A DNA stretch of 64,000 nt from Streptomyces shenzhenensis (GCF_021462265.1 NZ_JAJONF010000004.1:62001-126000); one strand, 5' to 3'; counted from the first letter of the stretch, positions 32,995 through 41,919 are shown. Notes: generated by a model from the letters alone, not told the origin. Numbers and translations: made by a program.

Positions 32995-34299
32995 TCACGC
33001 CCCCAGAAGACTCTGCCCGCAGACCCGCACCACCTGGCCGTTCACCGCTCCCGACCCCGGCTCCGCCAACCACCCCACCGTCTCCGCCACATCCCCCGGC
33101 ACCCCGCCCTGCGCCAGCGAGTTCATCCGCCGGCCCGCCTCCCGGATGAGAAACGGCACGGCGGCCGTCATCCGTGTCTCGATGAACCCGGGCGCCACCG
33201 CGTTCACGGTCACCCCGAATTCCGCGAGCGCGCGCGGCGCGAGGCTCCGCACCAGCCCGGCGATCCCCGCCTTGCTCGCCCCGTAGTTCGTCTGTCCCGC
33301 GTTCCCGGCGAGCCCGGCGATGGACGCGGTGCCCACGATCCGCCCGCCGGGGTTCAGAGCGCCCCGCTCCAGCAGCGCGTCCGTCGTGCGCAGCACACTG
33401 CCGAGGTTCACCTCCAGCACCGAACTCCACCGCTCCGCAGGCATGTTGACCAGCCGCCGGTCACGGGTGATCCCCGCGTTGTGGACGAGGACGTCCAGCC
33501 CCTGCGGCAGCGCGTCGGCGATCCGCGCTCCCGCGTCCGCGTCGGTGATGTCGAGCGTGAGCGCGCTTCCGTCCAGCCGCTGTGCCACCGCACGCGCGTC
33601 GGCCGCCGCGGCCGGGACGTCGAGGACGACGACCCGCGCCCCGGCCCGCGCCAGCGTCCCGGCGACGGCGGCCCCGATCCCGCGTGCGGCCCCGGTGACC
33701 AGCGCGGTGCGCCCCGCGAGGGGTTGTTCCCAGTCGCCCGGGACGGTGAAGTCGCCCGCCCCGACCTCGATGACCTGCCCGCTGACGTACGCCGACCGGG
33801 GGGAGAGGAGGAAGCGGAGCGTGGACTCGGCGGCCGCCGCGGGTCCGGCGAGCCGGACCAGGTTGACGGTCCTGCCGCGCCCGATCTCCTTGCCCAGGGA
33901 CCGGGTGAACCCCTCCAGCGCCTGTTGCGCGGCGCACTGGTGATGGTCGGCGGGGTCCAGCGGCGAGCCCAGCACCACCACCCGGCCGCTCGCCGCGACG
34001 GACCGTACGACGGGGTGGAGGGCCGCGTGCACCTCGGCCAGCGTGCCGACGTCCCGTACCCCGGTGGCGTCGAGGACGACGGCGGCCGGGGTGCCCGACT
34101 CGTCCGGTGTGAGCCCGGTGCGGGCAAGGACCGGTGCCAGGTCGAGGACGGACTTGCCGGCGGTGAGGTGCAGCACCGCACCGGCCGGGGACGGGGCCTG
34201 CCCGGGCCGTACCAGCCGGGCCGGCTGCGGCAGCCCGAGCCGGCGGGTGAGGAACCGGCCGGGTGCGGTGCCGGCGAAGCTCAGATAGCGGTCCGTCAT
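32995..34299 (-). CDS. fabG: FabG4-like high-molecular-weight 3-oxoacyl reductase
   Basis: The 434-residue protein is longer than normal FabG (about 245). The C-terminal half is a complete SDR: TGAARGIGAAVAGTLARAGA near residue 200, NAGITRD, and the catalytic YGASKAGIAGLVRSLAP near 338. The N-terminal half is a degenerate flavodoxin/SDR-like domain, as in mycobacterial FabG4 (Rv0242c). It should reduce 3-oxoacyl-CoA/ACP with NAD(P)H. It is first in an operon with the MaoC hydratase and divergent from an acyl-CoA synthetase, sharing a regulatory dyad just upstream. Confidence 0.88.
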   Translation of the reverse strand: MTDRYLSFAGTAPGRFLTRRLGLPQPARLVRPGQAPSPAGAVLHLTAGKSVLDLAPVLARTGLTPDESGTPAAVVLDATGVRDVGTLAEVHAALHPVVRSVAASGRVVVLGSPLDPADHHQCAAQQALEGFTRSLGKEIGRGRTVNLVRLAGPAAAAESTLRFLLSPRSAYVSGQVIEVGAGDFTVPGDWEQPLAGRTALVTGAARGIGAAVAGTLARAGARVVVLDVPAAAADARAVAQRLDGSALTLDITDADAGARIADALPQGLDVLVHNAGITRDRRLVNMPAERWSSVLEVNLGSVLRTTDALLERGALNPGGRIVGTASIAGLAGNAGQTNYGASKAGIAGLVRSLAPRALAEFGVTVNAVAPGFIETRMTAAVPFLIREAGRRMNSLAQGGVPGDVAETVGWLAEPGSGAVNGQVVRVCGQSLLGA

Positions 34300-34336
34300 G
34301 TCTGTCCCCGATGTCGCCCGATTCCTGACTCTGGAG

Positions 34337-34359
34337 TAAGGTTACCGTAGGTAAGCCTA
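34337..34359. promoter_or_regulatory. Operator-like dyad between fabG and acyl-CoA synthetase
   Basis: AGGTTACCGTAGGTAAGCCT at 34339-34358, with TA on each side, is a near-perfect dyad (17 of 23 positions match on its reverse complement). It lies 40 bp upstream of fabG and about 250 bp upstream of the divergent acyl-CoA synthetase. A TetR-type fatty-acid regulator is the likely binder, possibly the TetR protein at 31.3 kb; this is inference. Confidence 0.5.
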
Positions 34360-34609
34360 TGTCACAGCTGTCAAGTACCGGGAAACGGGGTGAACGTGAA
34401 GGACCCTCACGTAACCTCCGGGATTGCACAGGCCCGTCCCCGGACAACCCCCGAATACCCACAGGCCCGCCACAGCGGCCCCGTACGATCTCCAGCCTGA
34501 ACCACCGGTAACCCCTTTCCGAGGGCCGGTGCCGGTGAACGCCTCGGTGCGCGAGGCACGTACGTCATGCAGCAAGCAGTTCACCGCTGCGCGCCCGAGG
34601 AGCCGCCCC

Positions 34610-36592
34610 GTGTCCACCTTCTCTGAGTTCTCTCAGCCCTCTCAGTTCTCTCATCCGCACACCGACTCCGTCGCTCCCGGCGTGGCGATCCAGGCCACGG
34701 ACTACGACGGGAACCCGATCCTGGTCGAGCCCCTCGTGCAGCGGCTGGACGGGGTGGTGCGGGAGGCGTACGTACCGCCGTTCGCGCCGCCGGTGCGGCA
34801 CGGGTCGCTGGCCGACCTGCCGTTCGAGAACGCGGAGGCGGAGCCGGGCGCCGTGGTGCTCAGCCGCAAGTCCGCGATGGACGACGGACGTTGGGAGCAT
34901 GTGACGGCCGGGCAGTTCGCCGAGCAGGTGCTGGCGGTGGCCAAGGGCCTGATCGCGGAGGGGCTGATGCCGGGCGACCGGATCGCGATCATGAGCCGGA
35001 CGACGTACGAGTGGACGCTCCTCGACTTCGGCGCCTGGGCGGCCGGCCTGGTGACCGTGCCGATCTACCCGACCTCCTCGGTCTTCCAGACCCGCTGGAT
35101 CATGCACGACTCGGGTGCCGTCGCCCTGGTCACGGAGAGCTCCGCGCAGGCCGCCGCGCTCGGCCCCGAACTCGACCGACTGCCCGACCTCAAGCACCTG
35201 TGGGTGGTGGAGAAGGGGCACGTGGACCGGCTCACGGAGGCCGGTGCGCAGGTGCCGGACGCCGAGGTGGCCGTACGGCGGGGCATGCTGGGCCCCGACA
35301 CCCTCGCCACCCTCATCTACACCTCGGGCACCACCGGCCGCCCCAAGGGCTGCGCCCTCTCGCACGGCAACTTCTTCGCCGAGGTCGACAACGCGATCGA
35401 ACTCCTCCACCCGGTCTTCAAGGCGCGCAACAACGAAGAGGTCTCCATCCTCCTCTTCCTGCCCATGTCCCACGTCTTCGGCCGCATGGTGGCGATCGCC
35501 TGCGTCCGCGCCCGGGTGCGCCTCGGCCATGCCCCCAGCCTCAGGGCCGAGGACCTGCTCCCGGACCTCAGCGCCTTCAAACCGACCTGCCTGCTCACCA
35601 TCCCCTACATGCTGGAGAAGGTCTTCAACACCGCCCGCGCCAAGGCGGAGGCGGGCGGCCGGGTCTCGGTCTTCGACCGGGCCACCGGGGTCGCGCGGCG
35701 CTACGGCGAGGCGCTGGAGGCGAAACAGACCGGCACCGGCAGCGGGCCCGGCCGCGCCCTGAAGACGGCCCGCGGCTTCTACGACCCGCTGGTCTACCGC
35801 CGTATCCGCACCGCCATGGGCGGCCGCGTCCGCCACATCATCTGCGGCGGCTCCCCGCTCGGCCGCCGCCTCGCCGCGTTCTACGCCGGGGCCGGCATCC
35901 AGATCTACGAGGGCTACGGCCTGACCGAGACCACGGCGGCCAGCACCTGCACCCCGCCCCTCAAGCCCCGCCTCGGCACCGTGGGCTGGCCGATGCCGGG
36001 CACCAAGGTCCGGATAGCCGCCGACGGCGAGATCCTCATCGCCGGTGACCACGTCCTGCGCGGCTACTGGGACCCGCAGGCCGGCGGGGTCGTGCCGGCG
36101 ACCCGGGACGGCTGGCTGGCCACCGGCGACCTCGGCGAACTGGACGACGAGGGCTACCTGACCATCACCGGCCGCAAGAAGGAGATGCTCATCACGGCCG
36201 GCGGCAAGTCCGTCGCCCCCGCCCCGCTGGAGAACTGGCTGCGCTCGCACCCCCTCATCTCCCAGGTGATGCTGGTCGGCGACGGGCTGCCCTACGTCAG
36301 CGCCCTGATCACCCTCGACCGGGACGGCCTCACCCACTGGCGCCAGATGAACGGCAAGCACCCGGTACCGCCGGAACTCCTGATGGACGACGTCGAGTTG
36401 CGGGCCGTTCTGCAGCGCGCGATCGACGAGGCCAACAAACTGGTCTCCCGCCCCGAGTCCGTCCGCCGCTTCGAGATGCTCCCCGTCGACTTCACCGAGG
36501 AGGCCGGGCACCTGACCCCCTCCATGAAGCTGCGCCGGGAGGCGATCATGAAGGACTTCGCGGCGGAGATCGAGAGCCTTTACCCGAGGTAG
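34610..36592 (+). CDS. Long-chain acyl-CoA synthetase (AMP-forming)
   Basis: The 660-residue ANL-superfamily enzyme has the P-loop-like A3 motif LIYTSGTTGRPKGCALSHGN (about residue 237), IYEGYGLTETTAAS, the WLATGDLGELDDEGYL segment and the C-terminal TGRKKEMLITAGGKSVAPA. Length and motifs fit FadD15/FAA-type long-chain synthetases at the membrane. It activates fatty acids with ATP and CoA. The GTG start (VSTFSEFSQ) is preceded by cgaggag; the frame is open further upstream but without support. It is divergent from fabG-maoC with a shared dyad, consistent with a small fatty-acid regulon. Confidence 0.9.
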   Translation: MSTFSEFSQPSQFSHPHTDSVAPGVAIQATDYDGNPILVEPLVQRLDGVVREAYVPPFAPPVRHGSLADLPFENAEAEPGAVVLSRKSAMDDGRWEHVTAGQFAEQVLAVAKGLIAEGLMPGDRIAIMSRTTYEWTLLDFGAWAAGLVTVPIYPTSSVFQTRWIMHDSGAVALVTESSAQAAALGPELDRLPDLKHLWVVEKGHVDRLTEAGAQVPDAEVAVRRGMLGPDTLATLIYTSGTTGRPKGCALSHGNFFAEVDNAIELLHPVFKARNNEEVSILLFLPMSHVFGRMVAIACVRARVRLGHAPSLRAEDLLPDLSAFKPTCLLTIPYMLEKVFNTARAKAEAGGRVSVFDRATGVARRYGEALEAKQTGTGSGPGRALKTARGFYDPLVYRRIRTAMGGRVRHIICGGSPLGRRLAAFYAGAGIQIYEGYGLTETTAASTCTPPLKPRLGTVGWPMPGTKVRIAADGEILIAGDHVLRGYWDPQAGGVVPATRDGWLATGDLGELDDEGYLTITGRKKEMLITAGGKSVAPAPLENWLRSHPLISQVMLVGDGLPYVSALITLDRDGLTHWRQMNGKHPVPPELLMDDVELRAVLQRAIDEANKLVSRPESVRRFEMLPVDFTEEAGHLTPSMKLRREAIMKDFAAEIESLYPR

Positions 36593-36694
36593 GTCACACG
36601 ACGTCGGCTGTGGTTAGGCCACCTGGCTTCACTGGCGGGCGGAATCACGGCTCCCGGATATCCCCCGTGCTTCCATCGCGGATGGAGGTACACC

Positions 36695-37057
36695 ATGGCT
36701 GACAACCGACAGCGGATCATCCTCGCCCGACCACCCGCCACCCGGCGCGGCCTGCCCGCCGCGGGTGCCGCGGCCCCCGTACTCGTGGGCGCGGCGGCCC
36801 CGGCCGTCCGCGCGCCGCTCCGCCGGGAACGCACCCGCGCCCTGATCAACCCCGTGACGACCGAGCTCGCCGACCGGACCGAGGCCACCAGGACCCCGGG
36901 CCGGCCGGGTGAAACGAAGCGGTGCATGTACCGCGCCGGCCTGCTCCGCCGGGACCTCGTGTCCTTCGTGCGGTGCGAGGGCGGCCCCCATCTGCCGACG
37001 GGCGACGCCGGGCACGTCACCGCCGCGGTCCCGACGGCGGGGGTGACCGGCCGATGA
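36695..37057 (+). CDS. Small basic protein coupled to a P450, unknown function
   Basis: The 120-residue protein starts MADNRQRIILARPPATRRGL after a good ggaggtacacc ribosome binding site, and its stop overlaps the P450 start (ATGA), so the two are co-translated. It is rich in Arg, Ala and Pro and has two cysteines in the C-terminal half (KRCMYRAGLLRR and FVRCEGG). There is no ferredoxin, membrane or signal sequence, and no family is recognised. The tight coupling suggests that it is translated with the P450 and may assist it, but it could also be a leader ORF of little function. Confidence 0.55.
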   Translation: MADNRQRIILARPPATRRGLPAAGAAAPVLVGAAAPAVRAPLRRERTRALINPVTTELADRTEATRTPGRPGETKRCMYRAGLLRRDLVSFVRCEGGPHLPTGDAGHVTAAVPTAGVTGR

Positions 37058-38262
37058 CGACGCACCGCGACCAGACGGTCACCTGCCCCTTCGCGTTCAG
37101 CGAGGCCCTCGACTTCGACCCCGTGCTCGCCGATCTCATGGAGCGCGAGTCCCTCGCCAGGATCCGGCTGCCGTACGGCGAGCCGGACGCCTGGCTGGTC
37201 ACCGGATTCGAGTCGGTGCAGAAGGTGACCACGGACCACCGCTTCAGCCGGGCCGCGATCATCCGGCACGACTATCCGCGCCTCACGGCGGAGCCGATCA
37301 TCTCCCCCGAGTCCATCAACGTGATGGACCCGCCGTACAGCAGCCGGATCCGGCATCTGGCCACCCAGGCCTTCACACCGCGTCACGTGGACCGGATGCG
37401 GGAGCGGATCACCCTCCTCGCGGACCGGCTGATGGACGAGATGGAGTCCGCGGGCTCGCCGGCCGACCTGGTCCACCACCTGTCCGACCCCCTTCCCCAG
37501 CACACGATCCTGGACCTGCTCGGCATCGATCGCGCCGAGTGGCCGCGGATGCAGGAGGGCGTCCACCGCCTGCTGGTGGTCGGCGCGGGCAACCGGGACG
37601 TCGCCCGCGCGGCGAAGGAGGACCTGACGGCCTACTTCATGAAGCTCGTCGCCGAACGCCGGGACAGCCCCGGTACGGACATCATCAGCGCGCTCGCCGA
37701 GGCACGGGACGGCGCGGACCAGCTCGACGACAGGGAACTGGCCGTCCTCGCCCTGACGTTCACACTCAGCGGACAGGACACGGCGACCTGCCAGATCAGC
37801 GACATCATGTATCTGCTGCTGACCCGGCCGGAACTGGCCGAGTACGCCCGGGAGCACCGCGAGAAGCTGACGGACTTCCTGCACGAACTGCTCCGGTACA
37901 TCCCCTTCCGCAAGGGGGTGGGCATTCCCCGGGTGGCGCTGGAGGACGTCGAGATGGACGGGGTGCTCATCCGGCGCGGCGACTTCGTCCACGTGTCGTA
38001 CCTGACGGCCAACCGTGACCCGGCCCGCTTTCCGGACCCCCACGAGATCGTGCCCGGCCGTCCCGACACCCCCCACATGACGTTCGGCTGGGGCGGCCAC
38101 CGGTGCATCGCGGTGCCGTTGGCGATGGCCGAACTGGAGGTCGCCGTGGGCCGCCTCCTGGACCGCTTCCCGTCGCTCCGCCTCGCGGTGCGCCCGGAGG
38201 AGGTCCGCTGGGACACCAAGACCATCCGCCGCTTCCCGCTGGAGCTGCCGGTCGCCTGGTAG
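37054..38262 (+). CDS. Cytochrome P450
   Basis: The 402-residue soluble bacterial P450 has the oxygen-binding I helix TLSGQDTATCQISD, the K-helix ExxR motif ELLRY (near 279), and the heme loop FGWGGHRCIAVPLAMAELE with the thiolate Cys at about residue 351. The residue two after the Cys is Ala where most P450s have Gly. An early DYPRL and MDPPYSSRIRHLATQAFTPRH fit the CYP105/107-type bacterial clan. It would hydroxylate an unknown small molecule using outside ferredoxin and reductase; none is encoded nearby. The ATG overlaps the upstream small gene by 4 bp. Confidence 0.9.
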   Translation: MTTHRDQTVTCPFAFSEALDFDPVLADLMERESLARIRLPYGEPDAWLVTGFESVQKVTTDHRFSRAAIIRHDYPRLTAEPIISPESINVMDPPYSSRIRHLATQAFTPRHVDRMRERITLLADRLMDEMESAGSPADLVHHLSDPLPQHTILDLLGIDRAEWPRMQEGVHRLLVVGAGNRDVARAAKEDLTAYFMKLVAERRDSPGTDIISALAEARDGADQLDDRELAVLALTFTLSGQDTATCQISDIMYLLLTRPELAEYAREHREKLTDFLHELLRYIPFRKGVGIPRVALEDVEMDGVLIRRGDFVHVSYLTANRDPARFPDPHEIVPGRPDTPHMTFGWGGHRCIAVPLAMAELEVAVGRLLDRFPSLRLAVRPEEVRWDTKTIRRFPLELPVAW

Positions 38263-38283
38263 GCCCCGGGGCTCCCGCCCGCC

Positions 38284-39015
38284 TCAGCTCTCGTCGGCCA
38301 GACGGTCCAGCCACTCGCGCAGCAGGCGCTGCTCCGCGGCGCTGAGGACCGTCTGGTCGGGGAGGGCGGCGCGCAGCGCCCGGGCCGACCCGGCCGGGCC
38401 CGGGGTCTGTACGGCCGGCTTCTCGGTGGTGACGGCGGTGACCATCGCCTCGCGGAGGGTGGTCAGCAGGGCCGGGTCGCGGTCGGCGCCCGGCATGGAG
38501 AGCCAGGTGAGAACCGCGCCGCGGGCCGTGGCGTGGATGACGTTGGCCGCGAGAGTCTCGCCGACCCGCAGCAGGCCCCCGGCGGCCAGCCGCCGGACCC
38601 GGCCCCGCAGGATCCCGAGCCCGGTCTGGAAGGCGGCCGAGTCGCTGCGCGAGGTGTCGCCGTACATCAGCGCGTAGAGCGCCGGGTTCTCCAGGCCGAA
38701 CCGCACGGCCAGGTCCCAGCTGTCCCGCAGGTCCTGGATCGGGTCCTCGGGATCCGGAACGACCCGCTTGCTCGCCAGGAACGTGGCGAACCCGTACTCC
38801 GCCACGGCCTCCAGCAGCCCTTCCTTGTCCCCGAACAGCCGGTAGATGGCCGGGGGCTGCAGCCCCGCGGCGACCGCGACCGCCCGGGTGGTGACGGCGT
38901 CCCGTCCCTCCCGCTCCAGCAGCCCGATGGCGGCGTCGATGACGCGCTGCCGGGTGTCGGCGGAGGCGGCGGAGGAGGCCGGGGCGGCGGTCGTGTCACG
39001 TGGTCCCGATGGCAT
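38284..39015 (-). CDS. TetR-family regulator
   Basis: The 243-residue protein has a TetR helix-turn-helix: RQRVIDAAIGLLEREGRDAVTTRAVAVAAGLQPPAIYRLFGDKEGLLEAV. An all-helical C-terminal ligand domain of the TetR_C_33-like kind follows. It is divergent from an NmrA-like oxidoreductase gene across a 95-bp gap holding an inverted repeat, so it is probably the repressor of that gene and of itself. Its first 18 residues are Ala/Ser-rich and the true start could be slightly internal. Confidence 0.85.
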   Translation of the reverse strand: MPSGPRDTTAAPASSAASADTRQRVIDAAIGLLEREGRDAVTTRAVAVAAGLQPPAIYRLFGDKEGLLEAVAEYGFATFLASKRVVPDPEDPIQDLRDSWDLAVRFGLENPALYALMYGDTSRSDSAAFQTGLGILRGRVRRLAAGGLLRVGETLAANVIHATARGAVLTWLSMPGADRDPALLTTLREAMVTAVTTEKPAVQTPGPAGSARALRAALPDQTVLSAAEQRLLREWLDRLADES

Positions 39016-39046
39016 GTATCAACGATATCGCGCACTTGATTCCAGC

Positions 39047-39090
39047 GTTAGTATCAGTGTTACCGTGTACGCGTTTCCATTGATACTGAC
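39047..39090. promoter_or_regulatory. Inverted repeat between TetR and NmrA-like genes
   Basis: gttagtatca (39047-39056) and tgatactgac (39081-39090) are inverted copies differing at one position. They are 24 bp apart within the only AT-rich part of the divergent promoter gap. A further tgtatcaacgatatcg lies closer to the TetR start. These are candidate half-sites for the TetR repressor. Confidence 0.45.
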
Positions 39091-39110
39091 TTTGACCGCT
39101 GGAGGACACA

Positions 39111-40010
39111 GTGATCGTCGTGACCGGAGCCACCGGACAGCTCGGAAGCCGGATCGTGGAGAGCCTGCTGACCCGCGTCCCGGCGGACCGCGTCGGCGTC
39201 AGCGTCCGTGAGCCGGAAAAAGCGCGGGCCCTCGCCGACCGTGGAGTGCGGGTACGCCGGGGCAGCTTCACCGAACCGGCCGGCCTGGCACACGCGTTCG
39301 AGGGGGCCACCCGGATACTGATCGTCTCCGTCGACCGGATGGGCGAGGAGACCGTACGGCAGCACCGCACCGCCGTCGACGCGGCCGTCGCGGCCGGCGC
39401 CCGCCGCATCGTGTACACCGCCCAGATGGGCGCGAGCCCCACCTCCCGCTTCCAGGCCTGCCGCGACCACGCGGCCACGGAGGAGGCCCTCGCCGCCTCG
39501 GGCGTGCCCTGGACCTCACTCCGCAACGGCTTCCACGCCTCCAGCGGCCTCGACTTCCTCGCCCCGGGCCTGGCCTCGGGCGAGGTGGCCCTGCCCGCCG
39601 ACGGCCCGGTCTGCTGGACGGCCCACGCCGACCTGGCGGAGGCGGCGGCGGTGATCCTCGCGGACGAGAGCCACCGCTTCGAGGGGCCGACGCCCCCGCT
39701 CACCGGGACCGAGGCGCTCACCTTCGCCGACCTCGCGGCCCTCGCGAGCGAGCTCACCGGCCGTACGATCACCCGGACCACCGCACCGGACGACACGTTC
39801 CGCGCGCACCTGGTGGCCGGCGGCGTCCCCGCCGAGACGGCCGACCACCTCCTGAGCATCTTCACCGCGGCCCGCGAGCGCGAGTTCGCGACCACCGACC
39901 CCACCCTGTCCCGGCTGCTGGGCCGTCAGCCCGTGCCCGTGCGCGCACTGTTGCGCGAGCGGCTGGCCCCAGGGCCGTCCGGCGGGCAGCCGGTCAGGAG
40001 GTCGCGATGA
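39111..40010 (+). CDS. NmrA-like NAD(P)-binding oxidoreductase
   Basis: The 299-residue Rossmann protein of the atypical SDR (NmrA/QOR2) group begins with the NAD(P) motif MIVVTGATGQLGSRIVESLL. Later segments are RGSFTEPAGLAHAFEGATRILIVS, AVAAGARRIVYTAQMGASP and the C-terminal LTGTEALTFADLAALASELTGR. Such proteins act as NADPH quinone reductases or redox sensors. The usual catalytic Tyr-x-x-x-Lys is not evident. The GTG start is preceded by ctggagg. It is divergent from TetR, and its last 17 bp overlap the end of the convergent methyltransferase gene. Confidence 0.85.
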   Translation: MIVVTGATGQLGSRIVESLLTRVPADRVGVSVREPEKARALADRGVRVRRGSFTEPAGLAHAFEGATRILIVSVDRMGEETVRQHRTAVDAAVAAGARRIVYTAQMGASPTSRFQACRDHAATEEALAASGVPWTSLRNGFHASSGLDFLAPGLASGEVALPADGPVCWTAHADLAEAAAVILADESHRFEGPTPPLTGTEALTFADLAALASELTGRTITRTTAPDDTFRAHLVAGGVPAETADHLLSIFTAAREREFATTDPTLSRLLGRQPVPVRALLRERLAPGPSGGQPVRRSR

Positions 40011-40632
40011 GATACGCCTGCGGGCTCGTCTCCCCCAGCTCCGTGTCCGCTGCCCGCACCGTGGTGGAGTGGAGCCGGAACCCGGCCTCCGTCAGCAGCC
40101 TCGTCATCTGCTCCGGCCGCCGCCGCTCGAAGTCCAGCGCCACCGGATGCCCCCAGGGGTCCTCGAACCGGCGGGCCGCGTCGCCCACCTGGAAGGCGAG
40201 GAGCAGCCGGCCGCCGGGGCGCAGCACCCTGCGGAACTGCCCGAACAGCGACGGCAGATGGTCGTCCGGGGTGTGGATGGACGAGTACCAGCACACCACT
40301 CCGTCCAAGGCGCCGTCCGCCACGGCCAGGTCCAGCATCGAGCCCTGGACGAAGCGCAGGCCGGGGTTCTCGCGGCGGGCGACGGCGAGCATCGACGTGG
40401 ACAGGTCGAGTCCGAAGACGGACAGCCCCAGCCCGGCCAGGCGGCCCGTGACACGGCCGGGGCCGCAGCCGAGGTCGGCCACCGTGCCGCCGGGGCCGAC
40501 GAGTTCGGCGTAGGTGGCCAACAGGGCCCGGTCCAGGGGCCGGTTGGCGACGTCCTCGCGGAAGTGGTCGGCGTAGTCGTCGGCGATCGCGTCGTAGAAG
40601 GTACGGGTGGCGGTGAGGAAGTCGGCGGTCAT
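39994..40632 (-). CDS. Class I SAM-dependent methyltransferase
   Basis: The 212-residue methyltransferase has motif I VADLGCGPGRVTGRLAGLG, the acidic motif II FGLDLSTSMLAVAR, motif III DLAVADGALDGVVCWYSSIHT and post-motif RRVLRPGGRLLLAFQVGD. It resembles the small UbiE/BioC-like methyltransferases; the substrate is unknown. The ATG at 40632 (MTADFLTATRTFYDAIADDY) fits the family start; a start 72 bp upstream would add an unlikely Pro/Tyr-rich leader. It is convergent with the NmrA-like gene. Confidence 0.85.
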   Translation of the reverse strand: MTADFLTATRTFYDAIADDYADHFREDVANRPLDRALLATYAELVGPGGTVADLGCGPGRVTGRLAGLGLSVFGLDLSTSMLAVARRENPGLRFVQGSMLDLAVADGALDGVVCWYSSIHTPDDHLPSLFGQFRRVLRPGGRLLLAFQVGDAARRFEDPWGHPVALDFERRRPEQMTRLLTEAGFRLHSTTVRAADTELGETSPQAYLIATS

Positions 40633-40921
40633 GCTCGCGGACCCTAGCGGGCGGTACTGACATTGATACGGGTAGGCAGGTTTCGGCGGTCGTGACTCCG
40701 GCACCGACTGGCGCCCTGCCGGGCTGTCTTCCCACTGTTCCGTCCGGCCGGCGGAGCCTGTTCAACGGCCCGCCGAGCGGGCCGGGCCAAGCCCGCCGCG
40801 GCTCGGCGGCGCATCTTAAGGACGGGGGGGCGTATCCGGTATGCGGCAGCCGCCACGGGGCGCGACCGGCCGCGCGGCGGAAGCCGGCGTCCGGTACGCC
40901 GCGGCACGTCCGGCGCGGCGC
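40633..40921. other. Intergenic gap of about 290 bp
   Basis: No coding sequence is supported. The stretch has overlapping GC-rich palindromes (ggcccgccgagcgggcc and a gccgcggctcggcggc stretch) ahead of the azlD stop side, which may terminate the azlCD message. The other side should hold the methyltransferase promoter. Confidence 0.45.
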
Positions 40922-41236
40922 TCAGCCGACTCCGGCCGCCCGCAGCAGTGCCGTCGCCGTCGCGGCCGCCAGGACCACGACCGCGAACGGGGCACGGAAC
41001 CAGGCGAGTACGACGGCCGTCAGCACCCCGGCCGGGCGGGCCCAGCCCGCGAAACCGCCGTTCTCGGTGAGAGCGCCGGTGGCCAGCAGGGCCACCAGGA
41101 GCACCACCGCGCCTGCCGACGCCAGCTCCTGGACCCGCGCCGGGATCTCCACCCGGCCGTGCAGCGCCGGGCCCACCAGGCGGAAGGCGTACGTGCCGAG
41201 GGCGAGGGCGAGGATCATGACGCCCGTCGCGTTCAT
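40922..41236 (-). CDS. azlD: AzlD-family branched-chain amino acid exporter subunit
   Basis: The 104-residue protein has four hydrophobic helices and the AzlD pattern MILALALGTYAFRLVGPAL ... VVLLVALLATGAL. It pairs with AzlC to form a branched-chain amino acid exporter (BrnFE type) in the membrane. Its ATG overlaps the azlC stop by 4 bp, so the two subunits are translated together. Confidence 0.88.
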   Translation of the reverse strand: MNATGVMILALALGTYAFRLVGPALHGRVEIPARVQELASAGAVVLLVALLATGALTENGGFAGWARPAGVLTAVVLAWFRAPFAVVVLAAATATALLRAAGVG

Positions 41237-41919
41237 CGCCGCACCGCCGGCAGGGTGACGAGGGCGGCGAGGGCGAGCAGGACCGGGAGCCCGGCGGGCA
41301 CGGCGGGGGTCACCGTGAGCGCGATCGCCGCGCCGAGCAGGGCCGCGCGCCGTACACCCCGGTCCGAGCGGAGCGCGGGCAGCACCAAGGCGGCGAGCAC
41401 CGCGGGGAACGCCGCGTCCAGGCCGTAGCGGCCGGTGTCGCCGAGGGCGGTGCCGGCGAGGGCGCCGGCCAGCACCCCCGCGTTCCACACGGCGAACAGG
41501 CCGAGCCCCGAGATCCAGAACGCGGCACGGCGGCGGGACTGGTCGGGCTGGGCCAGGGCGAAGGCGACCGTCTCGTCGGTGACCAGGTGGGCGCCGAGCA
41601 GCCGGGTGGCCCGGCCGGGGCCGAGGAGGTCGGCGACGGCCAGGCCGAAGGCCGCCGTGCGGGTGTTGAGCAGCAGGCCGGTGGCCGCCGCCGCCAGCGG
41701 GCCGCCGCCGGCGAGCAGCACACCGACCGCGCTGAACTGGGCCGAGCCCGCGTAGACGACGAGGGACATCAGGACCGGCACCCACACCGGCAGGCCGCCG
41801 GCCACGCTGACCGCGCCGAAGGAGACGCCGACGATCCCGCCGGCCAGCCAGACGAGTGAACTGTCCCGGACCAGGGAGGTCGTCCTCCGGTACTGGTTTG
41901 TTCGGTTTGGCGAACGCAT
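41233..41919 (-). CDS. azlC: AzlC-family branched-chain amino acid exporter subunit
   Basis: The 228-residue membrane protein matches AzlC/BrnF: LAGGIVGVSFGAVSVAGGLPVW, then VVYAGSAQFSAVGVLLAGG, LLLNTRTAAFGLAVADLLG and HLVTDETVAFALAQ. It is the large subunit of the exporter. It is divergent from an XRE-cupin regulator over a 54-bp gap full of GTTC/GAAC repeats, the classic local-repressor layout. The start codon lies inside this repeat zone, so a regulator bound there would block transcription of azlCD. Confidence 0.88.
   Translation of the reverse strand: MRSPNRTNQYRRTTSLVRDSSLVWLAGGIVGVSFGAVSVAGGLPVWVPVLMSLVVYAGSAQFSAVGVLLAGGGPLAAAATGLLLNTRTAAFGLAVADLLGPGRATRLLGAHLVTDETVAFALAQPDQSRRRAAFWISGLGLFAVWNAGVLAGALAGTALGDTGRYGLDAAFPAVLAALVLPALRSDRGVRRAALLGAAIALTVTPAVPAGLPVLLALAALVTLPAVRR

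Noticed and set aside
34339..34358. Iron box (DmdR1/IdeR site)
   Set aside because: It has a passing likeness to ttaggttag-type iron boxes but the spacing and central bases do not fit, and the adjacent genes are fatty-acid, not iron, genes.
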